Virus record (IMG/VR): IMGVR_UViG_3300050821_006746
Span: 45,142-109,141 of that record
Reading direction: 5' to 3' (one strand)
Length of the DNA stretch: 64,000 bases
Source: a virus
A program made the position numbers and the translations under genes. Below the pieces are notes generated by a model. The model searched no databases. It was given only the letters and a program-made list of their open reading frames with translations, and was not told where the DNA came from. Numbering within the stretch: the first letter of the stretch is position 1; each line of letters begins with the position of its first letter. Shown piece after piece: positions 15,464 to 22,607 of the stretch.

Positions 15464-15560
15464 CCGTGTTGGACGTGGGATTTTTATGTTGCGATTTGTG
15501 GGGCTTTTAACGTGGCTCTCAACGCGTTAAAATGGGTATAGCGAAAAGGAGCAAACAGAA
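15464..15560 (+). promoter_or_regulatory. Intergenic region with 8-bp inverted repeat
   Basis: TTTTAACG (15505-15512) and CGTTAAAA (15525-15532) are perfect inverted arms just upstream of GGGTATAGCG and the ribosome site AAAAGGAG. Likely operator/promoter of the 15561-16710 gene group; the exact -35 could not be assigned. Confidence 0.5.
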
Positions 15561-15947
15561 ATGATTAAGAATTGCCCACAATGTGGCGGATTGATCGGCT
15601 TGAATGCCGAAAAGATAGCGCGAACGTTGGAGAATACTTTTGTCTGTGAAGGGCACCCTCAGCCATCGCCACAAGATACGCAGTTTCGTCAATGGGCTAC
15701 TGCTGTCTGGGATAAACTGTTGGGCGATAGCCGCTACATCGACGTGTCAACGGGCATGGGCACTGAATTGGACACAGAGGACAGTGATCACAAGCCATAT
15801 ATCGATATCCTTGCGCGTGCAGGTTATGTGCTTGTAGAGCATACATTTACGGAATTTTGGAGCGGGGCAGACGCAGAGGTAGGGCATTATCCTGACATGG
15901 AATCTATCCCTGATTTGCCAGAGTTACCAGAGGAGAAGACAAGATGA
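15561..15947 (+). CDS. Hypothetical protein with zinc-like N-terminus (128 aa)
   Basis: Begins MIKNCPQCGGLIG and has a further Cys near residue 29 (FVCEGH), a likely zinc ribbon. The C-terminal segment LARAGYVLVEH...SIPDLPELPEEKTR is shared with the next gene, so the two are partial tandem duplicates. Confidence 0.7.
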   Translation: MIKNCPQCGGLIGLNAEKIARTLENTFVCEGHPQPSPQDTQFRQWATAVWDKLLGDSRYIDVSTGMGTELDTEDSDHKPYIDILARAGYVLVEHTFTEFWSGADAEVGHYPDMESIPDLPELPEEKTR

Positions 15948-16225
15948 ACAGGGATAATCAATTTGCCGGATCGGCAAAGGCGGTCTATGAGAAATTTGTG
16001 CGAAATGTTCTCTTGTCCGATAAGGGGATGGACATTGAAGCCTTTAAGCAAGAGCAAGAAACTATTCTTGCACGTGCTGGCTATGCTCTTGTGAAGCAAG
16101 CGATAGACGAAGCCCATTCAGTACTGAATGGGAATTGTACGGATTGCTACGAACACATCACCGCTTATGATGTTTTGCGTGACATACCAGATATGCCCAC
16201 ATTGCCAGAGGAGACGACAAAATGA
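15944..16225 (+). CDS. Hypothetical protein, partial duplicate of upstream neighbour (93 aa)
   Basis: The middle LARAGYALVKQ and the tail IPDMPTLPEETTK repeat the neighbour's C-terminus. A similar tail (IPDMTTWTEETSK) ends the gene at 44670. A CTDC element lies in the centre. ATGA overlaps at both ends. Function unknown. Confidence 0.7.
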   Translation: MNRDNQFAGSAKAVYEKFVRNVLLSDKGMDIEAFKQEQETILARAGYALVKQAIDEAHSVLNGNCTDCYEHITAYDVLRDIPDMPTLPEETTK

Positions 16226-16710
16226 GTATTGATAATCCCACTAAACACATCCTTGTAAAAGATGTACATCAGTTTGAATGGATGCTCTACCGGCGTGGCT
16301 GCACATCGTTTGCTTCGTGGAGTGATGTGCATGGAATGGTGTACGCGACGATGCTTGGTAATGAGGTATATCAGTTTCGAGAAGACTTTTTCTTGCACGA
16401 GACTGTAGAGATTGTTTCTCATCGTCTAGAGGTTATGATGGGCAACGGGATGCACTTTGTTTGGTGCAAGCAGTGCCACGAGCCATTGTTGAAAATAGAG
16501 ACAGGACATGCAGAATGGATTGAAACTGGTGGCGATGCGTATCAGATGTATGATAATGCGATTATGCTGATGCCAGGCGTTGCCTTTGAGATGACAATCG
16601 AATATCGTAGCGCGAAGGCTGGACCCGCTTCACCTGTGATCGAGTCTTGTGTAAATTGTGGCGTGTTGTTGGACGGGAACACTAGCGAGATCGAAGATTG
16701 CCAGGATTAG
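16222..16710 (+). CDS. Hypothetical protein with two CxxC motifs (162 aa)
   Basis: CKQC near residue 82 and CVNC near 141 could bind one zinc ion. The remainder is mixed alpha/beta. Coupled to its upstream neighbour. A terminator-like stem follows. Confidence 0.7.
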   Translation: MSIDNPTKHILVKDVHQFEWMLYRRGCTSFASWSDVHGMVYATMLGNEVYQFREDFFLHETVEIVSHRLEVMMGNGMHFVWCKQCHEPLLKIETGHAEWIETGGDAYQMYDNAIMLMPGVAFEMTIEYRSAKAGPASPVIESCVNCGVLLDGNTSEIEDCQD

Positions 16711-16752
16711 GCCCAAGAAAAAGAAATAGCCAGTGACCCAACGTACCAGAGA

Positions 16753-16796
16753 AGCGCACATGAGTATGCACCAGTTTGGTATCTCTCGTGTGCGCT
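16753..16796 (+). terminator. Possible intrinsic terminator
   Basis: AGCGCACA (16753-16760) pairs perfectly with TGTGCGCT (16789-16796), with GAG/CTC inside, followed by TTATATT. The T-run is weak. Confidence 0.5.
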
Positions 16797-16798
16797 TT

Positions 16799-16843
16799 AT
16801 ATTGCATTGCAATATATCAATACGCGGCAATTCGTGCTAGAAT
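16799..16843 (+). promoter_or_regulatory. Extended -10 promoter with 17-bp operator-like inverted repeat
   Basis: ATATTGCA (16799-16806) and TGCAATAT (16808-16815) form a perfect inverted repeat around one T. Extended -10 TGcTAGAAT has its hexamer at 16838-16843. It drives the gene at 16888. Confidence 0.6.
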
Positions 16844-16887
16844 GTGCTCAGAATTCCAATCCTTCACAGTGACGAGGAGACACCATC

Positions 16888-17247
16888 ATGAGCTTTCTAG
16901 ACCGTATCCGATTACAACGACCCACCTATGCCACAAAGATTATCGTGCCCGAAGAGATCAAGGCATTCGATCCCATTACGCCACTTCCTGAGCCACCAAC
17001 GCCGCTTGTCGTACAAGTGCAGACGTGCGGTTATTGTGGCGGTCCATGCGAGAGTGAGCCGCATCAGTTCACAAATGGTGATTTGTACTTGAAGCGGTTG
17101 CCTTTCTCTTTCTTGTGCAACTCTTGTTGGAAGATGCGTGAGGACTTGCGCACACGGCATAATGTGGCTAACACCAATACCCTTGTAGTGGGCAAGCCGC
17201 AGCGTATGCGCAAGGTAGAGGCGCGAGCAGAGGCAGAGCAGGCGTAG
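16888..17247 (+). CDS. Hypothetical zinc-ribbon protein (119 aa)
   Basis: CGYCGGPC near residue 48 and CNSCW near 78 form a probable zinc ribbon; Pro-rich linker before it and a basic tail after it. The ribosome site belongs to the CAGTGA...GGAGACA type seen at 740 and 3155. Ends at a convergent terminator. Confidence 0.72.
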   Translation: MSFLDRIRLQRPTYATKIIVPEEIKAFDPITPLPEPPTPLVVQVQTCGYCGGPCESEPHQFTNGDLYLKRLPFSFLCNSCWKMREDLRTRHNVANTNTLVVGKPQRMRKVEARAEAEQA

Positions 17248-17257
17248 GGCAAAGAGA

Positions 17258-17284
17258 GAGGCTAGCGTTGGTTGCGCTAGCCTC
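17258..17284. terminator. Convergent bidirectional stem-loop
   Basis: GAGGCTAGCG (17258-17267) and CGCTAGCCTC (17275-17284), a perfect 10-bp stem with 7-base loop between the + strand gene ending at 17247 and the - strand gene ending at 17295. T-runs are poor on both sides but the position is right. Confidence 0.65.
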
Positions 17285-17294
17285 GTGGGATTGA

Positions 17295-17672
17295 CTAGAG
17301 GTCACTGTAGTGTTCCCACGGCCAAGTACCATCATCGTACATCCACTGCCACTCTGCTGTGCTAAATGTTTGCAGGTGCTTATCGTGCTGATAGACGTGG
17401 ATAATTTCTGAATCGTTCTCATCCTCCTTGAGCGTGATATGGCAATCCTCAAGTGCGTTGGTCAAGACGCCTGCTTGATCCATCTCGAAACACGATGTTG
17501 CGTTGTCGTCGCCTGCTGCATCAGAGTTGTTCTCGTGTGAGTAGATAGCCTCTACAGCGGCGCGCACCACGTAGACCTCGCTGAGCAGAGCGCTTAGGTG
17601 CTTGTGTAGGCGCTGGTTCTCTTTGCGTAGCGCTTCCAGTTCGGTTAGGGGCTGTTGTGGTTGGTCGTGCAT
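17295..17672 (-). CDS. Hypothetical protein with leucine-rich coiled coil (125 aa)
   Basis: Residues 8-45 form a heptad-like helix (LTELEALRKENQRLHKHL), then an acidic, Asp-rich C-terminal region. Possible dimeric scaffold or DNA-binding partner; no family recognised. Last gene of the minus operon that begins at 20218. Confidence 0.7.
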   Translation of the reverse strand: MHDQPQQPLTELEALRKENQRLHKHLSALLSEVYVVRAAVEAIYSHENNSDAAGDDNATSCFEMDQAGVLTNALEDCHITLKEDENDSEIIHVYQHDKHLQTFSTAEWQWMYDDGTWPWEHYSDL

Positions 17673-17686
17673 GTGCTATTCTCCTT

Positions 17687-17935
17687 CTAACCAAAGTGTG
17701 GTATGTATTCCGGTTGAAACTCACGATCAATAAGTTGCTCTGCTTTTGCCTGTGCCTCTTCTTGCGTGGCTTCGGTTGCCTCAGTCACACTAAACGGCTT
17801 CTTGACGCGATAAAACCACATGCCGTCATCTGCTGGTTTAACGAATGCGCGAATGCCGTTTCTGTTGTCTCGATTGGCAAAAACGATGTGGAGTGTGTCG
17901 GTGTTATGGGCACGACGCCAGTAGTAGAATTTCAT
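17687..17935 (-). CDS. Hypothetical protein (82 aa)
   Basis: Begins MKFYYWRRAHNTD; beta-rich first half and an Ala/Glu helix. ATGA overlap with the upstream gene (start 17935, neighbour's stop 17932). Function unknown. Confidence 0.68.
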   Translation of the reverse strand: MKFYYWRRAHNTDTLHIVFANRDNRNGIRAFVKPADDGMWFYRVKKPFSVTEATEATQEEAQAKAEQLIDREFQPEYIPHFG

Positions 17936-18132
17936 GGTTGTTCTTCCTCTGTGACTTTGCTAAGTTTCCGTTTGAGTTCTCGTTTATGCTCACTCGATAG
18001 GTTGATAGCCTTCTCCAGATCGTCTAGAAGATCATCAGGTGCTTCCAAGATGAGCAAGAGCGTTCGCACAAAGAACTGTACGAGATAGTCGTGCGTTGAT
18101 TCGTATTCATGGCGTCGTTCCTGCGTTTTCAA
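17932..18132 (-). CDS. Hypothetical protein (66 aa)
   Basis: Helical protein with hydrophobic segment FFVRTLLLILE and a Lys/Glu-rich tail. It starts 26 bases inside the upstream gene. No domain recognised. Confidence 0.62.
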   Translation of the reverse strand: MKTQERRHEYESTHDYLVQFFVRTLLLILEAPDDLLDDLEKAINLSSEHKRELKRKLSKVTEEEQP

Positions 18133-18352
18133 AACAATCCTCCCATTTTCGTGATCTGCCTTGCGTCGAATAAACGCGCTTATCGTTTTCGTCGAGGATC
18201 ACATAATAGCCGCTGTACACCGTCGCATGATCCCAATTGGCCGCTTGCTGTGCCTCTTCTAGCGTCTCCCACGTTAGCGGTGGTGAGTGCCCGATTGCGC
18301 CGTGTGTGAGGACGTGGAAGCCCTCACAGCCACTATAAGCCATACGATACAT
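18107..18352 (-). CDS. Hypothetical protein (81 aa)
   Basis: Aromatic-rich; starts MYRMAYSGCEGFHV and contains WETLEEAQQAANWDHATVYS, the pattern of small phage proteins with a single strand-helix-strand unit. It shares 26 bases with the downstream gene. Confidence 0.65.
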   Translation of the reverse strand: MYRMAYSGCEGFHVLTHGAIGHSPPLTWETLEEAQQAANWDHATVYSGYYVILDENDKRVYSTQGRSRKWEDCFENAGTTP

Positions 18353-18353
18353 A

Positions 18354-18632
18354 CTAAAACCCCGCTATTTTCGTTGTATCTTTGCCCATACGGTTGAGCA
18401 TCCGATAGATGTTGTTTTGTGCCCACTCCGCAGCGAGCCAACAATCATCAACATAGAGGTACTGGATTTGTTGGATCTCCTCCAGTGTGATCGTTTTCCA
18501 CTCAGGCTCTCCCAAGCGGATGTACATTTCATCTAGCCAACTTGAGAGACGTGGAGCGCTCTGCTCGTAGTGTCGAACAGCTTCCGCAAGGAACTGCTTG
18601 AACTTTTCGACAGATAGAAACTGTTTAGGCAC
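18354..18632 (-). CDS. Hypothetical protein (92 aa), GTG start
   Basis: GTG start in TAGTG overlapping the stop of the upstream gene, with GGGAGAATCGATA before it. An in-frame ATG at 18668 would sit inside that gene. Helical, acidic protein (FKQFLAEAVRHYEQ). No family recognised. Confidence 0.65.
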   Translation of the reverse strand: MPKQFLSVEKFKQFLAEAVRHYEQSAPRLSSWLDEMYIRLGEPEWKTITLEEIQQIQYLYVDDCWLAAEWAQNNIYRMLNRMGKDTTKIAGF

Positions 18633-19093
18633 TATCGATTCTCCCTTATGGCTTGCAGGTGTTGGCACATGGTACGCCCGCCGTCGAATTTGGTAAACAT
18701 TGTGCTTAATGCCATCTCTAGTCCCTGATTGCCCTCCGCCATTTTCCAGATAGCCGCCTGCGCTGCATCGTCATTGGCGTCAAATGCCTGAGCGTACTCC
18801 ATCAGGTAATCGCGCTTGCCTGCGTTGATACGTTCTAGGCGGGCCTGTGCCGCCTCTCTAGCCAGGTCAAACACGTAGTCGTTATGCAGCGCCTTCATGA
18901 GGCTGAGCGCCGTGTTATAGCGTGCCAGAGCAGCGCGGCGCTCTCCTGAAAATTCCGGTGCGTACATCGCGTGACGGGCTTTATCGCCCGCTACCTCTGG
19001 GTTAATGGCTAGACGCTGGCATTCAGCGATGGAGGCGTCGAGTTCGCTCTGGCGTTGGGTGCCCAATGGGCTAGATTTGCAGTTCTTACACAT
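18632..19093 (-). CDS. Hypothetical helical protein with N-terminal CxxC (153 aa)
   Basis: Begins MCKNCKSS, then is almost entirely Ala/Glu/Arg-rich helix. A late Cys/His pair (MCQHL) could complete the zinc site. Function unknown. Confidence 0.7.
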   Translation of the reverse strand: MCKNCKSSPLGTQRQSELDASIAECQRLAINPEVAGDKARHAMYAPEFSGERRAALARYNTALSLMKALHNDYVFDLAREAAQARLERINAGKRDYLMEYAQAFDANDDAAQAAIWKMAEGNQGLEMALSTMFTKFDGGRTMCQHLQAIRENR

Positions 19094-19143
19094 GTTGTGC
19101 TCCTGACCGGGAATAACGCGCCCGGTCTCGCGTGTGGTGGTGG

Positions 19144-19650
19144 TTATTTATGTGTTTGCGTGCGTTCGTTTAACATTGCGGTTTCTGATTGATCGGCTTC
19201 ATCGCGCATGCGATCTAATTTGCGCAGGAGTTCCATTGCTATTCTTGCGAAATTTTTATTTCCATCATGGGCATCCATTTCAACGACTCCGCGTAAATAG
19301 AACAGTTCAGCGCGTGTCAATTTGGTCTCTGCCATCTCATTTCTCTTCCCCAGGCGGATTATCGCGCCGCCTGCCCGCGAACTAATCGATTGCCAATCTT
19401 CTTGTTGACGTCTTGCCACTGGTGCGCTGTACACGCGTTGGGTTACGAGATCAGCGGGTGATGGTTGGCGTGGCTCTGGCTTGACTGGCGTGCCATCTTC
19501 ATGGTGACGAATGAAGCACTGAATTTCATGATCCTCTGGGCGACGTACTGTGCGACCCCAAACCTTGCGAGCGGCTTTGCGTGCGCCGATTTGCGTGTTA
19601 GCCTCTACGGCAGCGGTGCGCGTGCCCCAAGTGCAGTCCCATACGAACAT
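19144..19650 (-). CDS. Hypothetical protein (168 aa)
   Basis: N-terminal basic region (GARKAARKVWGRTVRRPEDH), a Pro-rich linker (KPEPRQPSP) and a helical C-terminal half (ELFYLRGVVEMDAHDG). The second half may form a separate domain. No family recognised. Confidence 0.68.
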   Translation of the reverse strand: MFVWDCTWGTRTAAVEANTQIGARKAARKVWGRTVRRPEDHEIQCFIRHHEDGTPVKPEPRQPSPADLVTQRVYSAPVARRQQEDWQSISSRAGGAIIRLGKRNEMAETKLTRAELFYLRGVVEMDAHDGNKNFARIAMELLRKLDRMRDEADQSETAMLNERTQTHK

Positions 19651-19702
19651 TGTCTCTATCTCCTCTTGGGAGACCAGCGAACCAGCCTCCCGATAATCTC
19701 AA

Positions 19703-20218
19703 CTATGCGACTTTGAGCGGAACCATGCGTCCGCCTAGTTCAGCGATTGGAGCTACCACGAAGCCGCGTCCGGTCAATTGTGTGTTGCACTGTTTGGCGG
19801 CACGTCCATTGGCAACCTTTGCCTCAAACTTCGTGTGCAGTTCCTCTTTGTGTTGTGTGACCATCTGTGCCATAAAAGCCGTATCTCCCATGCGCTCTTT
19901 CACAACCGGCTTAGCAACGATCTTCTCCGCCTCAGCAACAGCCTCTTCTCCTTGTGCTTGTATCAGCTCGGCCTTTGCAATCAACACTTCTTGAACGGCT
20001 TTGATGTGACAGCACTCAGAGTAGCCCCAAAGGTGTGCGTCGCAATCACAGAAGAAGACGCGAGTACCGCCAACGACTTCAGAGCGAACCTGGTAGTATT
20101 GGCTGGAAGAATTGCTCTTTACGGACCAACCCAGCACTTTACCAGTCAGTTTGTCAATCGCGGTGGCGATAGAGGCGGCTTTGATGAGCGGCTTGGCGGT
20201 TTTCTGCTTGCGTGCCAT
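19703..20218 (-). CDS. SWIM-type zinc-finger protein (171 aa)
   Basis: Residues 40-75 contain a SWIM signature: a strand, then CDCDAHLWGYSECCHIKAV (CxC...CxH spacing). SWIM domains bind nucleic acids or proteins in bacterial and phage proteins. The C-terminal half is helical and basic. First gene of the minus operon; its leader carries an inverted repeat next to the ribosome site. Confidence 0.8.
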   Translation of the reverse strand: MARKQKTAKPLIKAASIATAIDKLTGKVLGWSVKSNSSSQYYQVRSEVVGGTRVFFCDCDAHLWGYSECCHIKAVQEVLIAKAELIQAQGEEAVAEAEKIVAKPVVKERMGDTAFMAQMVTQHKEELHTKFEAKVANGRAAKQCNTQLTGRGFVVAPIAELGGRMVPLKVA

Positions 20219-20234
20219 GTTATTATCTCCTTGT

Positions 20235-20271
20235 GATGAGGGCTAAGGCTGTCAAATCTGTAACCCTCATC
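20235..20271 (-). promoter_or_regulatory. Leader inverted repeat before the SWIM gene
   Basis: GATGAGGG (20235-20242) and CCCTCATC (20264-20271) are perfect arms within the minus-strand leader, ending just before the ACAAGGAG ribosome site. A stem here would sit against the initiation region and could modulate translation. Confidence 0.45.
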
Positions 20272-20280
20272 CGGTGAATG

Positions 20281-20308
20281 GCGCTTCGTAAGAGGCGCTT
20301 TTCTTTTT
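20281..20308 (+). terminator. Intrinsic terminator, + orientation, in divergent region
   Basis: GCGCTTC (20281-20287), loop GTAA, GAGGCGC (20292-20298), then TTTTCTTTTT. No + gene lies upstream for 3 kb, so it probably insulates the divergent promoters from antisense read-through. Confidence 0.6.
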
Positions 20309-20322
20309 GTTTCTATATCATA

Positions 20323-20352
20323 ATTATACACTACGTTGTTAATTAATTGCAA
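20323..20352 (-). promoter_or_regulatory. Promoter of the minus operon 20218-17295
   Basis: Read on the minus strand: TTGCAA (20352-20347), 18-bp spacer, TATAAT (20328-20323). Back-to-back with the + promoter at 20381. Confidence 0.65.
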
Positions 20353-20380
20353 GTGTTTTTGTGTGAGTTTTTGTGTTCCC

Positions 20381-20411
20381 TTGAAAATTGCAAGAACGTC
20401 GTTTATAATTA
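20381..20411 (+). promoter_or_regulatory. Sigma70 promoter with CGTCGTTTATAATTA operator
   Basis: TTGAAA (20381-20386), 17-bp spacer, TATAAT (20404-20409). The 15-mer CGTCGTTTATAATTA at 20397-20411 is repeated exactly over the next promoter (20664-20678). It drives the HTH gene at 20439. Confidence 0.82.
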
Positions 20412-20438
20412 GCAAAACATACCAGACAGGAGATAGAT

Positions 20439-20651
20439 ATGAGCGATATTGACTTGAAGAATAGCTTTCTTCCCGACGAAGCTGCTAAGTACCTGGGGAT
20501 TAACGTCCAGAAGCTCAATAGATTAAGGCGTTTAGGCCGTCTACATGGTACTCAGGTAGGAACAACCAATCTTTTTACATATACCTTGGACGATCTGAGA
20601 AAAGCAGATTTGTCTGAAAAGAAGCGAGGACCAAAACCACATGGCACTTGA
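20439..20651 (+). CDS. Excisionase-like HTH regulator (70 aa)
   Basis: HTH of the excisionase/MerR-like class: LPDEAAKYLGINVQKLNRLR, then a wing-like GTQVGTTNLFTYTLDDL and a basic tail. Its own promoter and the promoter of the next gene share an identical 15-bp site, so it is a good candidate for binding there. Such proteins can act as Xis for the integrase encoded at 26863-27798 or as a regulator. Start after ACAGGAGATAGAT. Confidence 0.82.
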   Translation: MSDIDLKNSFLPDEAAKYLGINVQKLNRLRRLGRLHGTQVGTTNLFTYTLDDLRKADLSEKKRGPKPHGT

Positions 20652-20712
20652 CTTTATTGATGTCGTCGTTTATAATTATTTTGTGAAAGACGCAGTGCAG
20701 TAATTATAAACG
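20648..20712 (+). promoter_or_regulatory. Sigma70 promoter with 12-bp inverted repeat
   Basis: TTGACT (20648-20653), 17-bp spacer, TATAAT (20671-20676). CGTTTATAATTA (20667-20678) covers the -10 and its exact inverse TAATTATAAACG lies at 20701-20712, touching the ribosome site CGGAGG. Protein bound at both arms would block transcription and initiation of the HNH gene. Confidence 0.82.
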
Positions 20713-20725
20713 GAGGTTTCCCTTT

Positions 20726-21361
20726 ATGAAGGAGAATGAGAAACGATGTTCTGTATGTAAAAAAGATTTACCTGCCACTCCAGAATTTTTTTATCGTAAG
20801 CGATCCCGTAAAGATGGTTTTAGTTCTAAGTGTAAGGGATGTGAAAACGAGAAAATCAAAGAACGCTTGTCATTGCCAGATGTTAGGGAGCGCAAATTGG
20901 CTTATGACAAAGCGTATGCTAGACGTTTAGAGGTGCGCGAGCATCGTAAGAAGTATTGCGATGTTTATTTTAGTGATCCAGAGGTCCAAAAACATGCTAC
21001 CGTTCGGCGCAAAGGTTATCGTCAACTTCCCAAAGTTCGGGGCAACAGGCGTGTTGCGGATCACACTCGTAGAATGCGAAAGAAAGCAATTTTAGGTGTA
21101 TTTACTTCTCGACAGATCCAAGAACAGTTAAAACGGCAACGCTACCGCTGTTACTATGCGGCGTGTGGTTATGCCAAATTTGAAAAATGTGACGGGAAAT
21201 ACATCTATCATATCGATCATACTTTTCCCGTTAGCCGCATTGCTGGTATGGATATCCCAGCAAATGATATCGGCTATTTGGTATTAGCGTGTCCTTCTTG
21301 CAATCACAAGAAAAGCAACAAATTCCCATGGGAATGGCCTGAAGGTGGAAGATTGCTATAG
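20726..21361 (+). CDS. HNH endonuclease with N-terminal zinc ribbon (211 aa)
   Basis: N-terminal zinc unit CSVCKKDLP...CKGCENEK is followed by a long basic helix (about 45-125). The C-terminal HNH core is HIDHTFPVSRIAGMDIPAND...LVLACPSCNHKKSNK ending FPWEWPEGGRLL. The same head and the same ending are found in the larger protein at 59086-60081, so they are relatives. Free-standing homing-type nuclease is the best reading. It has its own strongly controlled promoter. AT-richer than its neighbours, suggesting recent arrival. Confidence 0.88.
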   Translation: MKENEKRCSVCKKDLPATPEFFYRKRSRKDGFSSKCKGCENEKIKERLSLPDVRERKLAYDKAYARRLEVREHRKKYCDVYFSDPEVQKHATVRRKGYRQLPKVRGNRRVADHTRRMRKKAILGVFTSRQIQEQLKRQRYRCYYAACGYAKFEKCDGKYIYHIDHTFPVSRIAGMDIPANDIGYLVLACPSCNHKKSNKFPWEWPEGGRLL

Positions 21362-21418
21362 TTGAATTAACAATTAACATAGTGGGGCGGCTAATCCCGC
21401 CTCTGAGGAGAAACTGCA

Positions 21419-21757
21419 ATGAACGCACAGAACGCGCAATCAATCGGCTATGAGGATGGCAAGACCTACATTAGTGGTTTCCTTGCCAATCGCGAAATGA
21501 CGTTTGCCGAAGCAAGCAAACTGATGGATCTCGAATTTATTACTTTGCAGGCTGCACGCAATGTGGCAGAGCACACATATCGCGTACAGAGCAAGCGTAC
21601 TGTCGATTTGTATGTGCAGGGTGCGCATGATGCATGGGAGGCTTGTGTGGCAACGTCTCAACGTGAAGCCGAAGAATCGGCGCGGCGTGCTGCTGTGGAG
21701 CACAACCCGAATACGCGATTTTGCACGTGCGCGGCGTGTAGCGGTAAAGGAGAATAG
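21419..21757 (+). CDS. Hypothetical protein (112 aa)
   Basis: Good ribosome site TGAGGAGAAACTGCA. Helical protein ending CTCAACSGKGE, a possible metal-binding or rubredoxin-like knuckle. No family recognised. Confidence 0.7.
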   Translation: MNAQNAQSIGYEDGKTYISGFLANREMTFAEASKLMDLEFITLQAARNVAEHTYRVQSKRTVDLYVQGAHDAWEACVATSQREAEESARRAAVEHNPNTRFCTCAACSGKGE

Positions 21758-21758
21758 C

Positions 21759-21944
21759 ATGATAGGTTACTATGTTTGGTTTAATCATACGATCCATCGG
21801 TATGCGTTTACGCGTCAACATGTAAAGCCAACGAATGATCCGACGTGGGAATGGGTGGGACATACTGATCACGGTGTTTTCGCTCAGGCGTATCTGCAAG
21901 AAGGTGGACCTGACTACTACAAAGTTGGAGAGAAAATAGCATGA
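21759..21944 (+). CDS. Hypothetical protein (61 aa)
   Basis: The ATG at 21759 follows AAAGGAGAATAGC; the previous stop lies within that site. Aromatic-rich (MIGYYVWFNHTIHRYAF) and probably a small beta protein. ATGA overlap with the next gene. Confidence 0.65.
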   Translation: MIGYYVWFNHTIHRYAFTRQHVKPTNDPTWEWVGHTDHGVFAQAYLQEGGPDYYKVGEKIA

Positions 21945-22240
21945 ATGATAACCCCATGCGCGATGTTATCGAGCAGATGAAAGCCGCTGCTCAACGCGAA
22001 GGCAAGCAGCAGACTAGCTTACAGGCGAAGGCGGCAATGGAGCTAAACAGAATCGACATTGAGATGATTATCAGCCAATTGCTGATTGCTGGCATGGAAC
22101 AAGAGCGGATTGCTGAGAAGGTGAGGGTACCGGATGGCTATCTGGAAATGGCGCAGTACTTTCGGGATCTCTCGGCACGCATGAAAGCGTTTTGTGATGG
22201 GTCTAGTGCTGAGAAGTTTGTGCTGCGGGAAGGGGAATAG
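21941..22240 (+). CDS. Hypothetical helical protein (99 aa)
   Basis: Long amphipathic helices (VIEQMKAAAQREGKQQ) and a central Met-rich segment. Coupled to its neighbours. Function unknown. Confidence 0.68.
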   Translation: MNDNPMRDVIEQMKAAAQREGKQQTSLQAKAAMELNRIDIEMIISQLLIAGMEQERIAEKVRVPDGYLEMAQYFRDLSARMKAFCDGSSAEKFVLREGE

Positions 22241-22242
22241 AC

Positions 22243-22527
22243 ATGAGCGAATTGGCATGGAAAATTATCGCTGCCTTCTTTGTTGGTGAGGGGTTTAATC
22301 GTTTTACACAGGAAGGGATGTCGTGCTCTCTTGCGGGATGGACATTGAAAAAATTGTTAGATACTGACGAATCCATCGATGCCGCTCAAGTGCTGCATGG
22401 AAGCGAGTTAACGCAAAGTAAATGGGAGTGCGCATTGCGCGAGTTGGTGGATCTGGGATTGATCGAAGAGAACCCGAATTTGGGAGAACGCTGGCGATTG
22501 GTGGTAAAGACTTCTAAGCAGCAATAG
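22243..22527 (+). CDS. Hypothetical winged-helix-like protein (94 aa)
   Basis: SELTQSKWECALRELVDLGLIEENPN followed by a charged turn and RWRLVV fits the HTH plus wing of small replication or regulatory proteins. No specific family recognised. Confidence 0.68.
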   Translation: MSELAWKIIAAFFVGEGFNRFTQEGMSCSLAGWTLKKLLDTDESIDAAQVLHGSELTQSKWECALRELVDLGLIEENPNLGERWRLVVKTSKQQ

Positions 22528-22547
22528 CACACATCTACACAACATGC

Positions 22548-22553
22548 TATACT
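22548..22553 (+). promoter_or_regulatory. Extended -10 promoter TGcTATACT
   Basis: Extended -10 with TG at 22545-22546. It lies 14 bases before a strong terminator, so its transcript would be short unless antitermination or partial read-through feeds the next gene (22608). The -35 is poor. Confidence 0.45.
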
Positions 22554-22566
22554 CTTCCCAATGTTG

Positions 22567-22593
22567 GCGACTTGCTCAGCAGGTCGCTTTTTT
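22567..22593 (+). terminator. Intrinsic terminator
   Basis: GCGACTTGC (22567-22575), loop TCA, GCAGGTCGC (22579-22587), then six Ts. All nine pairs form, one being G-U. Ends the 21419-22527 operon or attenuates the next gene. Confidence 0.85.
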
Positions 22594-22607
22594 GTTTGGA
22601 GCACAAC

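Noticed and set aside
19778-20236. 152-codon + frame opposite the SWIM gene
   Set aside because: Complement of a gene with a clear SWIM motif and ribosome site.
20146-20415. 89-codon minus frame through the divergent promoter region
   Set aside because: It crosses two promoters and overlaps the SWIM gene start; composition is not protein-like.
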